A DNA stretch of 64,000 bases, taken from positions 62,001 to 126,000 of the forward strand of contig CAZEWN010000005.1 in the NCBI GenBank assembly GCA_964516135.1, in the 5' to 3' direction. This document shows, piece after piece, positions 54,083 to 61,803 of the stretch (positions are counted from its first letter, which is position 1; every line of letters starts with the position of its first letter). Origin of the DNA: 34-65-8 sp964516135 (GTDB taxonomy: Bacteria > Pseudomonadota > Alphaproteobacteria > Sphingomonadales > Sphingomonadaceae). The notes under the pieces are model-generated. The model worked only from the letters and a program-made list of their open reading frames with translations. It did not search any database and had not been told where the DNA came from. A program made the position numbers and the translations under genes.

Positions 54083-54829
54083 TCAGTAATCCAGCAATAA
54101 TGAACCGTAGCCGTCAATCTTATCCTCAATGCCGTTTTGCCGCAGCGCATACCAGTATGTCGCCGTGTTGATCGCGATCACGGGCTTTTCCAGCCAGAAT
54201 TCCGCCATCGCCGCGACTTTGCCGAATGCCAGGTTCGTGCCGCACTGGATCACCGCCTCGACCTGATTGTCGTTCACTTCCTCCACCGCGCGTTTCAACG
54301 TCTGCGGGGATTCGTGTGCGATCATCATCGGCGACGGGGATTGCAGCCCCTTGATGGCGAGGACTTCGTACCCCGTTTCCTCGAAGAACTTGCGGACCTG
54401 GGCATCGCCCACCGGCATGTAGGGGGTGATGATCGCTATGCGCTTGATATCGCCGTACTTCTTGATTGCGGCATCGCATGCATGGCTGCCCATCGCGACA
54501 TCCCGGCCGGTGCGGGCGCGCAGATCGTTCAGCATCTTTTCCGCGCCATCTGCGCCATCCCAGAATGTTTCCGCCGACATGCCCATGATCACGTAGTCCG
54601 GCGACATGCTCATCGCGTCGTCGACGGCGTCGAGCGTGGTTTTGCGGATATTGTTGAGCATCGCCATGAAGCTGTCGTCGTCGCTCACCTTGGTATCGGG
54701 GATGCTGATGCGGGCGAAGTGATTGGTCACCCCGCGCGGGCGCATGTCATCGTATTCGGGTTGAACCGACGTGTTGGTGGACGGCGCGATGACGGCAAAC
54801 TTTTTCCGCCAGCCAAGCGAGTCGGGCAT
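54083..54829 (-). CDS. Asp/Glu racemase superfamily enzyme (maleate isomerase/arylmalonate decarboxylase-like)
   Basis: The 248-residue protein has IAPSTNTSVQPEYDDMRPRG near the N-terminus, YVIMGMSAETFWDG (about 79-92) and the C-terminal catalytic Cys196 in IQCGTNLAFG. Maleate isomerases use a cysteine in each half. Here the first-half position has Met-Ser and no Cys, which is closer to arylmalonate decarboxylases with one catalytic Cys. Isomerisation or decarboxylation of a dicarboxylate is possible. The start ATG 54829 follows GGGAGAAG. Operator site 7 is about 66 bp upstream. Confidence 0.8.
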   Translation of the reverse strand: MPDSLGWRKKFAVIAPSTNTSVQPEYDDMRPRGVTNHFARISIPDTKVSDDDSFMAMLNNIRKTTLDAVDDAMSMSPDYVIMGMSAETFWDGADGAEKMLNDLRARTGRDVAMGSHACDAAIKKYGDIKRIAIITPYMPVGDAQVRKFFEETGYEVLAIKGLQSPSPMMIAHESPQTLKRAVEEVNDNQVEAVIQCGTNLAFGKVAAMAEFWLEKPVIAINTATYWYALRQNGIEDKIDGYGSLLLDY

Positions 54830-54894
54830 GGTCACTTCTCCCTCAATCCGCGCCTGATTACGCGGGCCGGTGCGCTTTGGCGGTGGCGCGGGCC

Positions 54895-54917
54895 GCCTAT
54901 CCGCCATGCGAATAAAC
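54895..54917. promoter_or_regulatory. Candidate IclR operator, site 7
   Basis: Half-sites gccTATCCGC and GCGaATAAAc around centre cat. It sits in the middle of the 154-bp divergent gap, 65-66 bp from both the racemase-family gene (ATG 54829) and the DUF1330 gene (ATG 54984). Confidence 0.5.
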
Positions 54918-54983
54918 GCAGCCGGAAGTCACGAGCGCGGGACCGACCGCGCATAAGGCAGGGCAACACACAAGGGATGCCCG

Positions 54984-55271
54984 ATGCCAGCCTTCATCGT
55001 TGCCACCGTGACCGTCAGCGACACGGATGCCTTCGGCCGATACGCCGCCGGCATCGCCGGTCTGGCGGAGCAATTCGGCGGGCACTACGTGCTGCGCGGG
55101 CCAGTGACCGAATTCCTTGAAGGCGAGGGGGTCGCGGGCGAACGCGTCGTCGTGCTGCAATTCGACACTGCCGAGGCGGCGCGCGCATTCTACCGCTGCG
55201 AGCAGTACCAGGAAGCAAAACGGCATCGTGACGGCGCCGCGGCGCTGACCATGCGGCTGCTCGAGGCATGA
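54984..55271 (+). CDS. DUF1330 family protein
   Basis: The 95-residue ferredoxin-like-fold protein has the DUF1330 pattern: MPAFIVATVTVSDTDAFGRY and RAFYRCEQYQEAKRHRDGAA. The family is small, probably dimeric and of unknown function, often found beside oxidoreductases. It is the first gene of the rightward unit B operon and overlaps the monooxygenase start by 4 bp (ATGA). Confidence 0.84.
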   Translation: MPAFIVATVTVSDTDAFGRYAAGIAGLAEQFGGHYVLRGPVTEFLEGEGVAGERVVVLQFDTAEAARAFYRCEQYQEAKRHRDGAAALTMRLLEA

Positions 55272-56464
55272 GCGACGTCGACGTCATCATATGCGGCGCC
55301 GGCCCGGTCGGCACGGTCGCGGCCTATGCCCTGGCCAAGGCGGGCGTGTCGGTGCTGGTCGCGGAAGCGGGCGAGCACTGCGCGGAGGATTTGCGCGCGT
55401 CGACCTTCCATCCGCCGACACTCGAAATGCTCGACGCGCTGGGAATTTACGACGAGCTTTCGCGCCAGGGCCTGATCGCGCCGATCTACCAGTACCGCAT
55501 GCGCAGCACGGACGAGGTGATCGCGTTCGACCTGAGCGAGCTGAACGACATGACGCGCTTCCCTTTCCGCTTGCAGGCGGAACAGTTCAAGCTGGCGCGC
55601 ATGCTGGTCGACAAGCTGGCCGGTTTCGGAAATGCCCAGATGCTGTTCCAGCATCGCCTGGTACATTTCGACCAGGATGGCGACGGCGTGACGGTGTCTT
55701 TCGAAACCCCGACCGACATTACCCAGGTTCGCAGCAAGTTCCTGATCGCCGCCGACGGGGCCAATTCGATCGTGCGCAAGTGGCTGGGCGTGCAATTCAG
55801 CGGGTTCACCTATCCCGAGAAATTCCTTTGCCTGTCGACCGATTTCCCGATCGAGGACTATTTCGAGAATCTCGCGCTGGTCAACTACGTCGCCGACGCG
55901 GAGGAATGGCTGGTGCTGCTGCGCGTGCCATCGTTGTGGCGGGTCCTGCTGCCAGCCGACGCTGGCAACAGCGACGACGCGCTCCGATCCGATGCGAACA
56001 AGCACAAGATCTTCGACCGCCTGCTGGGCAATGGCGCGGTAGAAACCGCGCACCGCACGATCTACCGCGTGCACCAGCGCGTCGCCGACCGGTATGATCA
56101 TGGCCGCGTGCTGCTCGCCGGCGACGCGGCACATCTCAACAATCCCCTCGGCGGCCTGGGCATGAACAGCGGCATCCACGATGCCATCAACCTGACCGAG
56201 CGGCTTGCCCGCATCATCCATGAGGGGGCCGACGCGCCCGCCGAACTGGCGCATTACGACCGCCAGCGCCGCAAGGTGATGACCGATTTCGTGCAGACGC
56301 AGACGATCCAGAACAAACAGATGCTGGAGCGCAAGGGCACCCGGGGCGGCGACGCCAAATACGAGCAGATGCGCGAACTGGCACGCGATGGGGACAAACG
56401 GCGCCAATACCTGCTACGCCAGTCGATGTTTACCAGCCTGGCCGACGCGGCAACCGTCGAGTGA
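55268..56464 (+). CDS. FAD-dependent monooxygenase (MhpA/PheA-like, unit B)
   Basis: The 398-residue class A flavoprotein has VIICGAGPVGTVAAYALAKA, FLIAADGANSIVRKWLG and VLLAGDAAHLNNPLGGLGMN, as in phenol and 3-hydroxyphenylpropionate hydroxylases. It lacks the thioredoxin-like C-terminal domain of longer relatives. A hydroxylated aromatic or similar electron-rich ring is a likely substrate. It is coupled to DUF1330 by ATGA and followed at 4 bp by an aldehyde dehydrogenase. It is the unit B counterpart of the monooxygenase at 26425. Confidence 0.88.
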   Translation: MSDVDVIICGAGPVGTVAAYALAKAGVSVLVAEAGEHCAEDLRASTFHPPTLEMLDALGIYDELSRQGLIAPIYQYRMRSTDEVIAFDLSELNDMTRFPFRLQAEQFKLARMLVDKLAGFGNAQMLFQHRLVHFDQDGDGVTVSFETPTDITQVRSKFLIAADGANSIVRKWLGVQFSGFTYPEKFLCLSTDFPIEDYFENLALVNYVADAEEWLVLLRVPSLWRVLLPADAGNSDDALRSDANKHKIFDRLLGNGAVETAHRTIYRVHQRVADRYDHGRVLLAGDAAHLNNPLGGLGMNSGIHDAINLTERLARIIHEGADAPAELAHYDRQRRKVMTDFVQTQTIQNKQMLERKGTRGGDAKYEQMRELARDGDKRRQYLLRQSMFTSLADAATVE

Positions 56465-56468
56465 TCCC

Positions 56469-57977
56469 ATGACCCTGATCCCGTTCAGCGACACCACGCA
56501 GAAATTCCTGGCCCGCGAGCACAGGCTTTTCATCGGCGGCAGGTGGGTGACGGGGCAATCGGACCGGATCATCGCGGTTGAAAATCCCGCGCGCGAGGAA
56601 ATCGTCGCCCAGGTCGGGGCCGCGTCTCCGGCCGACCTCGATGCGGCGGTCATGGCCGCGCGCGCGGCGCTCGACGGGCCATGGTCACGCATGCCCCCCG
56701 CTGAGCGCGCGCGGTTGCTCTTCCGCCTGGCCGATCTGATGCAGGCGCATGGCCGCGAACTGGCCGAACTTTCGACGATCGAAAACGGCATGCCGATATG
56801 GATGTCGCAATCGAAGATGGAGGGGTTCTGCCCCGATCTCATTCGTTACTACGCCGGTTGGACGACCAAGTTCACCGGGGAAACGCTGCCCGCCGTATCC
56901 ATCCGGGGCGAGGCCGAAGACTGGACCGTGTTCACGCTGAAGGAACCGGTCGGGGTGGTCGGCGCGATCATTCCCTGGAATGCCCCCGGTTCGATGATCA
57001 CCCTCAAGACCGCCCCCGCCCTGGCGGCGGGGTGCACTTTGGTGCTCAAGCCCGCCGAACTGACCCCGTTGCTTGCCACGCGCTTCGCCGAATTGGTGGA
57101 GGAAGCGGGTTTCCCGGCCGGGGTGTTCAACCTGGTCCAGGGCTATGGCGAGGATATCGGCCACGCGATGGCCGCCCATCCGGGCATTGACAAGATCGCG
57201 TTCACCGGATCGACCGAGGTCGGAAAGGCGATCGTCCGCGCGGCGTCAAACGATCTCAAGAAGGTCTCGCTCGAACTGGGCGGCAAGTCCCCCTTCATCG
57301 TCTGCGCCGACGCGGACCTGGACAAGGCCGTGCCAGGCGCCGCTGCCGCCTGCTTTTTCCTCTCGGGCCAGAACTGCATGGCCGGATCGCGCCTGTTCCT
57401 GGAAGACAGCATTGCCGACGAATTTCTCGCCGCCCTGGCAGAGGTTTCACGGGGGTACGTCGTCGGCGACGGCATGCGCGAAGGCACGCTTATCGGGCCG
57501 GTCATTTCGGCCAGGCAGCGCGACCGGATCAGGGGCTTCGTAAGCCAGGCCGCGGACGAAGGCGCCACCAAGCTGTTCGAGGGCCAATGCCCTGCCGGCA
57601 AGGGCCATTTTGTCGCGCCGACCATTTTCAGCGACGTGACGCACGACATGCGGATCGCGCGCCAGGAAGTGTTCGGCCCGGTTTTGGCTGTCCAACGCTT
57701 CTCGCAGGATGACGAGGCCGAGCTGTTGTCACGCGTCAACGGCACTGAATATGGCCTGTCCGGTTCGGTTTGGACGGGCGACATATCGCGGGCGCTGCGC
57801 CTGGCGAAGAAGGTCGATTCCGGCCAGGTGGGCATCAACGCCCACGCGGCAATAAGCCCCGAAACGCCTTTCGGCGGCAACAAGCAATCGGGATGGGGCC
57901 GCGAATTCGGTCGCGACGGGCTCGAAGCCTATTTCAAGACCAAGGCAATCAGCATCAACCTGGGCCCGCATTCGTAA
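56469..57977 (+). CDS. Aldehyde dehydrogenase (island, unit B)
   Basis: The 502-residue enzyme has GVVGAIIPWNAPGSMITLK, the NAD site FTGSTEVGKAIV, LELGGKSPFIVCADADLD and the catalytic Cys in FFLSGQNCMAGSR. It shares the NAD site and base region closely with the enzyme at 24918. The start ATG 56469 is four bases after the monooxygenase stop; a longer N-terminus would be inside that gene. It would oxidise the aldehyde produced in the unit B branch. Confidence 0.9.
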   Translation: MTLIPFSDTTQKFLAREHRLFIGGRWVTGQSDRIIAVENPAREEIVAQVGAASPADLDAAVMAARAALDGPWSRMPPAERARLLFRLADLMQAHGRELAELSTIENGMPIWMSQSKMEGFCPDLIRYYAGWTTKFTGETLPAVSIRGEAEDWTVFTLKEPVGVVGAIIPWNAPGSMITLKTAPALAAGCTLVLKPAELTPLLATRFAELVEEAGFPAGVFNLVQGYGEDIGHAMAAHPGIDKIAFTGSTEVGKAIVRAASNDLKKVSLELGGKSPFIVCADADLDKAVPGAAAACFFLSGQNCMAGSRLFLEDSIADEFLAALAEVSRGYVVGDGMREGTLIGPVISARQRDRIRGFVSQAADEGATKLFEGQCPAGKGHFVAPTIFSDVTHDMRIARQEVFGPVLAVQRFSQDDEAELLSRVNGTEYGLSGSVWTGDISRALRLAKKVDSGQVGINAHAAISPETPFGGNKQSGWGREFGRDGLEAYFKTKAISINLGPHS

Positions 57978-57983
57978 GCCGTC

Positions 57984-59552
57984 ATGCCAGCCAACGTCAT
58001 CGACAACGGGATTCTGGAAACGCTCGCCGCGATCGTGGGCGCCGGGCATCTGCTCACCGACGAGCCCGACCGGCGGTTTTACGGCACCGACGTATTCCGC
58101 GCCGGTCAACTGCCGGTCGCGGTCGTCCTGCCGGGAAGCATTGCCGAATTGCAGGATGTCGTGCGCGTCGCGGCGCGCGGCGCCATCCCGCTGACCGTGC
58201 GCGGCGGCGGGGCCAGCTATACCGATGGCTACACCCACGCGAGCCCGGGTGGGATCACGATCGGCACCGACCGGTTGACCGCGATCGAGATCGACGAAGC
58301 CAAGTCCGTCGTGACCGTCGAGGCGGGCGTGACGTGGGAACGACTATACCAAGCCTTGAAGGAGCGCGGGCTCCGTACGCCGTTCTGGGGGCCGTTTTCC
58401 GGGCTGGCGGCAACGGTCGGCGGGTCTGTCTCGCAAAACGCGATCAGCCACGGCGGCGGCGTTTCCGCGGACAGCGTCGTGACGATGGAGATTGTCACGG
58501 GCACCGGCGAACTCCTGCGAACTGGCAGTGGCGGATCCGCCACCCCGTCGCCCTTTTTCCGCCACTATGGACCGGACCTGGCCGGCCTGTTCACCGGTGA
58601 TTGCGGCGCCCTGGGCATCAAGGCGCGCATCACGCTCAAGCTTGTCGCCCGGCGCGAGGCATTCGACGCGCTGTCGTTCAGCTTTCCCAATTTCGCCGCG
58701 ATGCACCTGGCGATGGCGGAGATCGCGCGGCTGGGCGTGGACGATGAAAACTTCGGCCTCGACGCGGCGCTGCAGCAGGGCCAGATCGGGCGCAACGACA
58801 GTGTCTCGGCCAAGGCCGATATTGCCCGCACAATCCTGAAATCCTCCGCGTCGCTCGGCGCGGGGATGAAGGCGCTTGCGCGGATGGCGGTCGCGGGCGA
58901 CCGGGCCCTGAAAGCGGCCGACTATGCCGTGCACTATCTGACCGACGGGGTCGGCGACGCGGACGCGCGGGCGAAGGGCGACGCAATTCGCGCCATCGCC
59001 AGCCGCCACGGCACCGAGATCGCCAACAGCATCCCGACGGTCGTGCGCGCCATGCCGTTTGCCCCCCTTGCCAACATGCTCGGGCCAAAGGGCGAACGCT
59101 GGGTGCCGATGCACGGGTTGTTCGCGCACGACGCGGCGGTGCCGTTCCATAACGCGCTGGATGCATTCTGGGATGAGCAGCGCGCCGCGATGGACCGGCT
59201 GGGCGTGTACAACGGCGCAATGTTCATGGCCGTGGGCCCGACCGGGTTCGTCTACGAGCCCGCGTTCTACTGGCCCGACGCGCGCCATGTCGTGCACGAT
59301 CGGATGATGCCAGCCGACCATCTCGCCACACTGACCGATTATGCCCCGGCGCCCGAAACCGCCGCGTTCGTAGCGATGCTGCGCGAACGGATCGGTGAAC
59401 TGATGAGCCAGCATGGCGCCGCCCATCTGCAGATCGGGAAAACCTACCCCTACCTGGCCGGACGCAATCCCGCCTCCATGGCTTTACTGCGCGCGATCAA
59501 GGCCGAGCTTGATCCGAGGAACATCCTCAACCCGGGCGTGCTGGGCCTCTAG
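57984..59552 (+). CDS. PCMH-type FAD-binding oxidoreductase (VAO/4-cresol dehydrogenase-like superfamily, unit B)
   Basis: The 522-residue flavoprotein has TVRGGGASYTDGYTH, FWGPFSGLAATVGGSVSQNA, GPDLAGLFTGDCGALGIKA and the C-terminus LDPRNILNPGVLGL. Long blocks match the unit A oxidase at 27546, including GAAHLQIGK-x-YPYL. It has no signal peptide, so it probably acts in the cytosol on an alcohol or alkyl phenol-type compound. It is the last gene of unit B and of the island. A weak 8-bp stem-loop (59553-59589) follows its stop. Confidence 0.88.
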   Translation: MPANVIDNGILETLAAIVGAGHLLTDEPDRRFYGTDVFRAGQLPVAVVLPGSIAELQDVVRVAARGAIPLTVRGGGASYTDGYTHASPGGITIGTDRLTAIEIDEAKSVVTVEAGVTWERLYQALKERGLRTPFWGPFSGLAATVGGSVSQNAISHGGGVSADSVVTMEIVTGTGELLRTGSGGSATPSPFFRHYGPDLAGLFTGDCGALGIKARITLKLVARREAFDALSFSFPNFAAMHLAMAEIARLGVDDENFGLDAALQQGQIGRNDSVSAKADIARTILKSSASLGAGMKALARMAVAGDRALKAADYAVHYLTDGVGDADARAKGDAIRAIASRHGTEIANSIPTVVRAMPFAPLANMLGPKGERWVPMHGLFAHDAAVPFHNALDAFWDEQRAAMDRLGVYNGAMFMAVGPTGFVYEPAFYWPDARHVVHDRMMPADHLATLTDYAPAPETAAFVAMLRERIGELMSQHGAAHLQIGKTYPYLAGRNPASMALLRAIKAELDPRNILNPGVLGL

Positions 59553-59578
59553 CGGATGGCCGCAAGGGCGCGGACAAA

Positions 59579-59992
59579 TCAGCCATCCGTGCGGCGGTAG
59601 GGCACGAAATCCTGCAGGAACACCGCGCCGGTGAAGAAATTGCCCAGCCGGTCCTGCGTGGTCACATGGTCCAGCCGACACAACCGCGAGCCCGCGCCGA
59701 AATGGCGAATGACCAGGTAATCGTCTGAATCGAGCGTATCGGGATGCGCGGTGCGATTGACCCACAGGGTGCGCCCGTCACGGATAACGATCGCGGTCCG
59801 ATCGATGATCTGCATGCTCACGTTGCGGAAGGTGTTGACGCAATCGGACGGCTCGCCTGCCACCCGGCCTTCGAGCATCCGGGCAAGCTTCGCTTCTCCC
59901 TTCGGCAGATCCTCGTTCGCGGTGTTGGCGGTCGCGGAAACGGGCAATGCCGCGACGGCGGCGAGCGCGGCAAGGGTGAACAGGGTTTTCAT
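59579..59992 (-). CDS. Small secreted protein, tandem paralogue A
   Basis: The 137-residue protein has a signal peptide (MKTLFTLAALAAVAALPVSA) and a mature part starting LPKGEAKLARMLEGRVAGEP. Two cysteines are shared with its neighbour (in SDCVNTF and SRLCRLDHV) and could form a disulfide. The C-terminus is FVPYRR. No family was recognised. It lies 4 bp downstream of paralogue B in the same direction and the two look like a tandem duplication. Overlap of its stop with a lone GCGGACAAAT half-site is probably chance. Confidence 0.75.
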   Translation of the reverse strand: MKTLFTLAALAAVAALPVSATANTANEDLPKGEAKLARMLEGRVAGEPSDCVNTFRNVSMQIIDRTAIVIRDGRTLWVNRTAHPDTLDSDDYLVIRHFGAGSRLCRLDHVTTQDRLGNFFTGAVFLQDFVPYRRTDG

Positions 59993-59996
59993 CGCA

Positions 59997-60422
59997 TCAG
60001 CCTCCATGATCGGGCCGCGCATCCTGGACGCGGCGATAGGGCACGAATTCACCAAGCAGCAGGATCGGGCCGGGGGTAAGGGTCGAACGATCGCGCAGTT
60101 CCACCTGATCGCGCGCGCACAGGCTGCTGCCGAACAGGCGGAATACCGGCAGATCGTCCCAGTCGAGCATGTCGGCGCCCGCGGGCCGGTTCACATAGAT
60201 CGTGCCGCCCTCGCGAAACACCAGCGCCGTCCCGTCGATGATGGTGGCGCCATCACGCCGCGTGCTGCCGAGGCATTTGACGGGTTCGCCCGCCACCCGG
60301 CCTTCGAGCAGCTTCGCGAGATCCGCTTCTCCCTTGGCATCGTCAGCGGCAGCTGGAACGGCGGCGAGCGCCAATCCGGCGAGCGATGCGGCAAGCGCGA
60401 TTCGACTTGGGTTGGTGCACAT
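59997..60422 (-). CDS. Small secreted protein, tandem paralogue B
   Basis: The 141-residue protein has a signal peptide (MCTNPSRIALAASLAGLALA, cleaved near AAADD) and a mature part starting KGEADLAKLLEGRVAGEP, like paralogue A. The shared cysteines are in VKCLGST and SSLCARDQV, and the end is FVPYRR. Function unknown. The start at 60422 is chosen because it puts the signal peptide at the N-terminus; a longer reading adds an arginine-rich tail of no known kind. Confidence 0.75.
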   Translation of the reverse strand: MCTNPSRIALAASLAGLALAAVPAAADDAKGEADLAKLLEGRVAGEPVKCLGSTRRDGATIIDGTALVFREGGTIYVNRPAGADMLDWDDLPVFRLFGSSLCARDQVELRDRSTLTPGPILLLGEFVPYRRVQDARPDHGG

Positions 60423-60508
60423 GATCAACCGTGCTTGTAACACGCTGCGATGAACCGCGCATGAGTATTCGCGCACGATCGAGCGCGCGTTCGATCGCCA
60501 TTTGCCCG

Positions 60509-60754
60509 TCAGCGGTGGCCGGGATCCGATCCGGCGGCGATATCGGGCAGGGCAGCCTGACCGTGCCCGTCCGCCGGGCCGCCGACCAGGACGAAGCGGC
60601 GATCGCAGTACCCGCAATCGACATAGCCGTGCTCATCGATTTCAAGCCATACGCGCGGATGCCCCAGCGCCGCGCCGCCGCGGATGCTGCCCGCGCCGTC
60701 GCAATGGACCCGGCGGGTTTCGACCTTGGTGATCTCGGGCGGGGCGATGTTCAT
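60509..60754 (-). CDS. Zinc-finger domain protein, NDUFS6/complex I 13 kDa-like
   Basis: The 81-residue protein has the zf-CHCC layout: VHCDG, then HPRVWLEIDEHGYVDCGYCDRRFVL with Cys, His, Cys, Cys as zinc ligands. The mitochondrial relative NDUFS6 is a complex I subunit involved in assembly. The N-terminus MNIAPPEITKVETRRV is typical of alphaproteobacterial members. It diverges from the ABC ATPase gene. No nuo genes are in the window. Confidence 0.85.
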   Translation of the reverse strand: MNIAPPEITKVETRRVHCDGAGSIRGGAALGHPRVWLEIDEHGYVDCGYCDRRFVLVGGPADGHGQAALPDIAAGSDPGHR

Positions 60755-60830
60755 GGCCGGGCGCGATAATCGTTCGCCCGCGCGCGCGCAAGCATTGCCA
60801 GCGGCGGGACCGGACCCTAGGGCGGCCTCG

Positions 60831-61766
60831 ATGAGCAGCGCCCCAGCGATCCGGATCGAGAATGTCGTCAAGCGCTACGCCGGTGTGGGCGGGGGCGAAG
60901 GCAAGCTGGCCCTGAAGGGCGTCAGCTTCGATGTGCCGCAAGGCGAGATCTTCGGCCTGCTCGGCCCCAATGGCGCGGGCAAATCGACCCTGATCAACAT
61001 CCTTGCCGGGCTGGTCCGCAAGACCAGCGGCAACGCGGAAATCTGGGGTTTCGACATCGACCACCACCCGCGCAATGCCAAGCGTTCCATCGGGATCGTG
61101 CCGCAGGAAATCGTGTTCGACCCGTTCTTCACCCCGTACGAGGTGCTTGAGAACCAGGGCGGGTTCTACGGCATCGCCAAGGCCGCGCGCCGCAGCGAGG
61201 AACTGCTCGCCGCCGTCCGCCTTTCCGACAAGCGCGATGCCTATGCGCGCACGCTGTCGGGTGGGATGAAGCGGCGCCTGCTGGTGGCCAAGGCGATGGT
61301 CCATTCGCCGCCGATCCTGGTGCTGGACGAGCCGACAGCGGGTGTCGATGTCGAGCTGCGCCGCCAGCTGTGGGACCTCGTCACCGAACTGAATCGCGAA
61401 GGCGTAACCGTGGTGCTGACGACGCATTACCTCGAGGAAGCCGAACAATTGTGCGACCGGATCGCGATCATCGATCGCGGCGAACTGATCGCCAACAAGC
61501 CGACCCGCGATCTTGTCGGCATGGCACGCGAGAAGATCGTGCGTCTGACGGTGGACAAGGACCTTGCCGGCCCACTGATGGCGCCGTGCTTCCTCAAGGC
61601 CGAGGTGGTGGAGCCGCGCACGCTTGAAGTCACCTACAACCGCGATGACGCGAGCGCTGGCCAGATCCTCGCCGAAGTCCAGAGCCACGGCTACGGGATC
61701 GAGGACGTGACCACCCGCGAAGCGGATCTCGAGGATGTATTCGTCCAGCTGACGGGGGCGGGATAG
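60831..61766 (+). CDS. ABC transporter ATP-binding protein (YadG-like)
   Basis: The 311-residue ATPase has Walker A GLLGPNGAGKST, signature TLSGGMKRRLLVAKAM, Walker B ILVLDEPTAGVD and the H-loop VVLTTHYLEEAE. The C-terminal ~90 residues form the extra domain common in YadG/drug-export ATPases. A permease normally follows, but the next gene is nadB, so its membrane partner must be elsewhere. The start ATG 60831 matches the usual N-terminus. Confidence 0.88.
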   Translation: MSSAPAIRIENVVKRYAGVGGGEGKLALKGVSFDVPQGEIFGLLGPNGAGKSTLINILAGLVRKTSGNAEIWGFDIDHHPRNAKRSIGIVPQEIVFDPFFTPYEVLENQGGFYGIAKAARRSEELLAAVRLSDKRDAYARTLSGGMKRRLLVAKAMVHSPPILVLDEPTAGVDVELRRQLWDLVTELNREGVTVVLTTHYLEEAEQLCDRIAIIDRGELIANKPTRDLVGMAREKIVRLTVDKDLAGPLMAPCFLKAEVVEPRTLEVTYNRDDASAGQILAEVQSHGYGIEDVTTREADLEDVFVQLTGAG

Positions 61767-61803
61767 GCTTGCTCGCGCGCGCGGCAGCGGTCATGACCGC
61801 CGC

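Noticed and set aside
24918..59552. Recently integrated genomic island with integrase or att sites
   Set aside because: No integrase, transposase, tRNA or flanking direct repeat was seen, and codon use looks like the flanks by eye.
59570..59579. GCGGACAAAT, resembling one operator half-site
   Set aside because: No left half at the 3-bp spacing, and it lies between convergent stops where a promoter is not expected.
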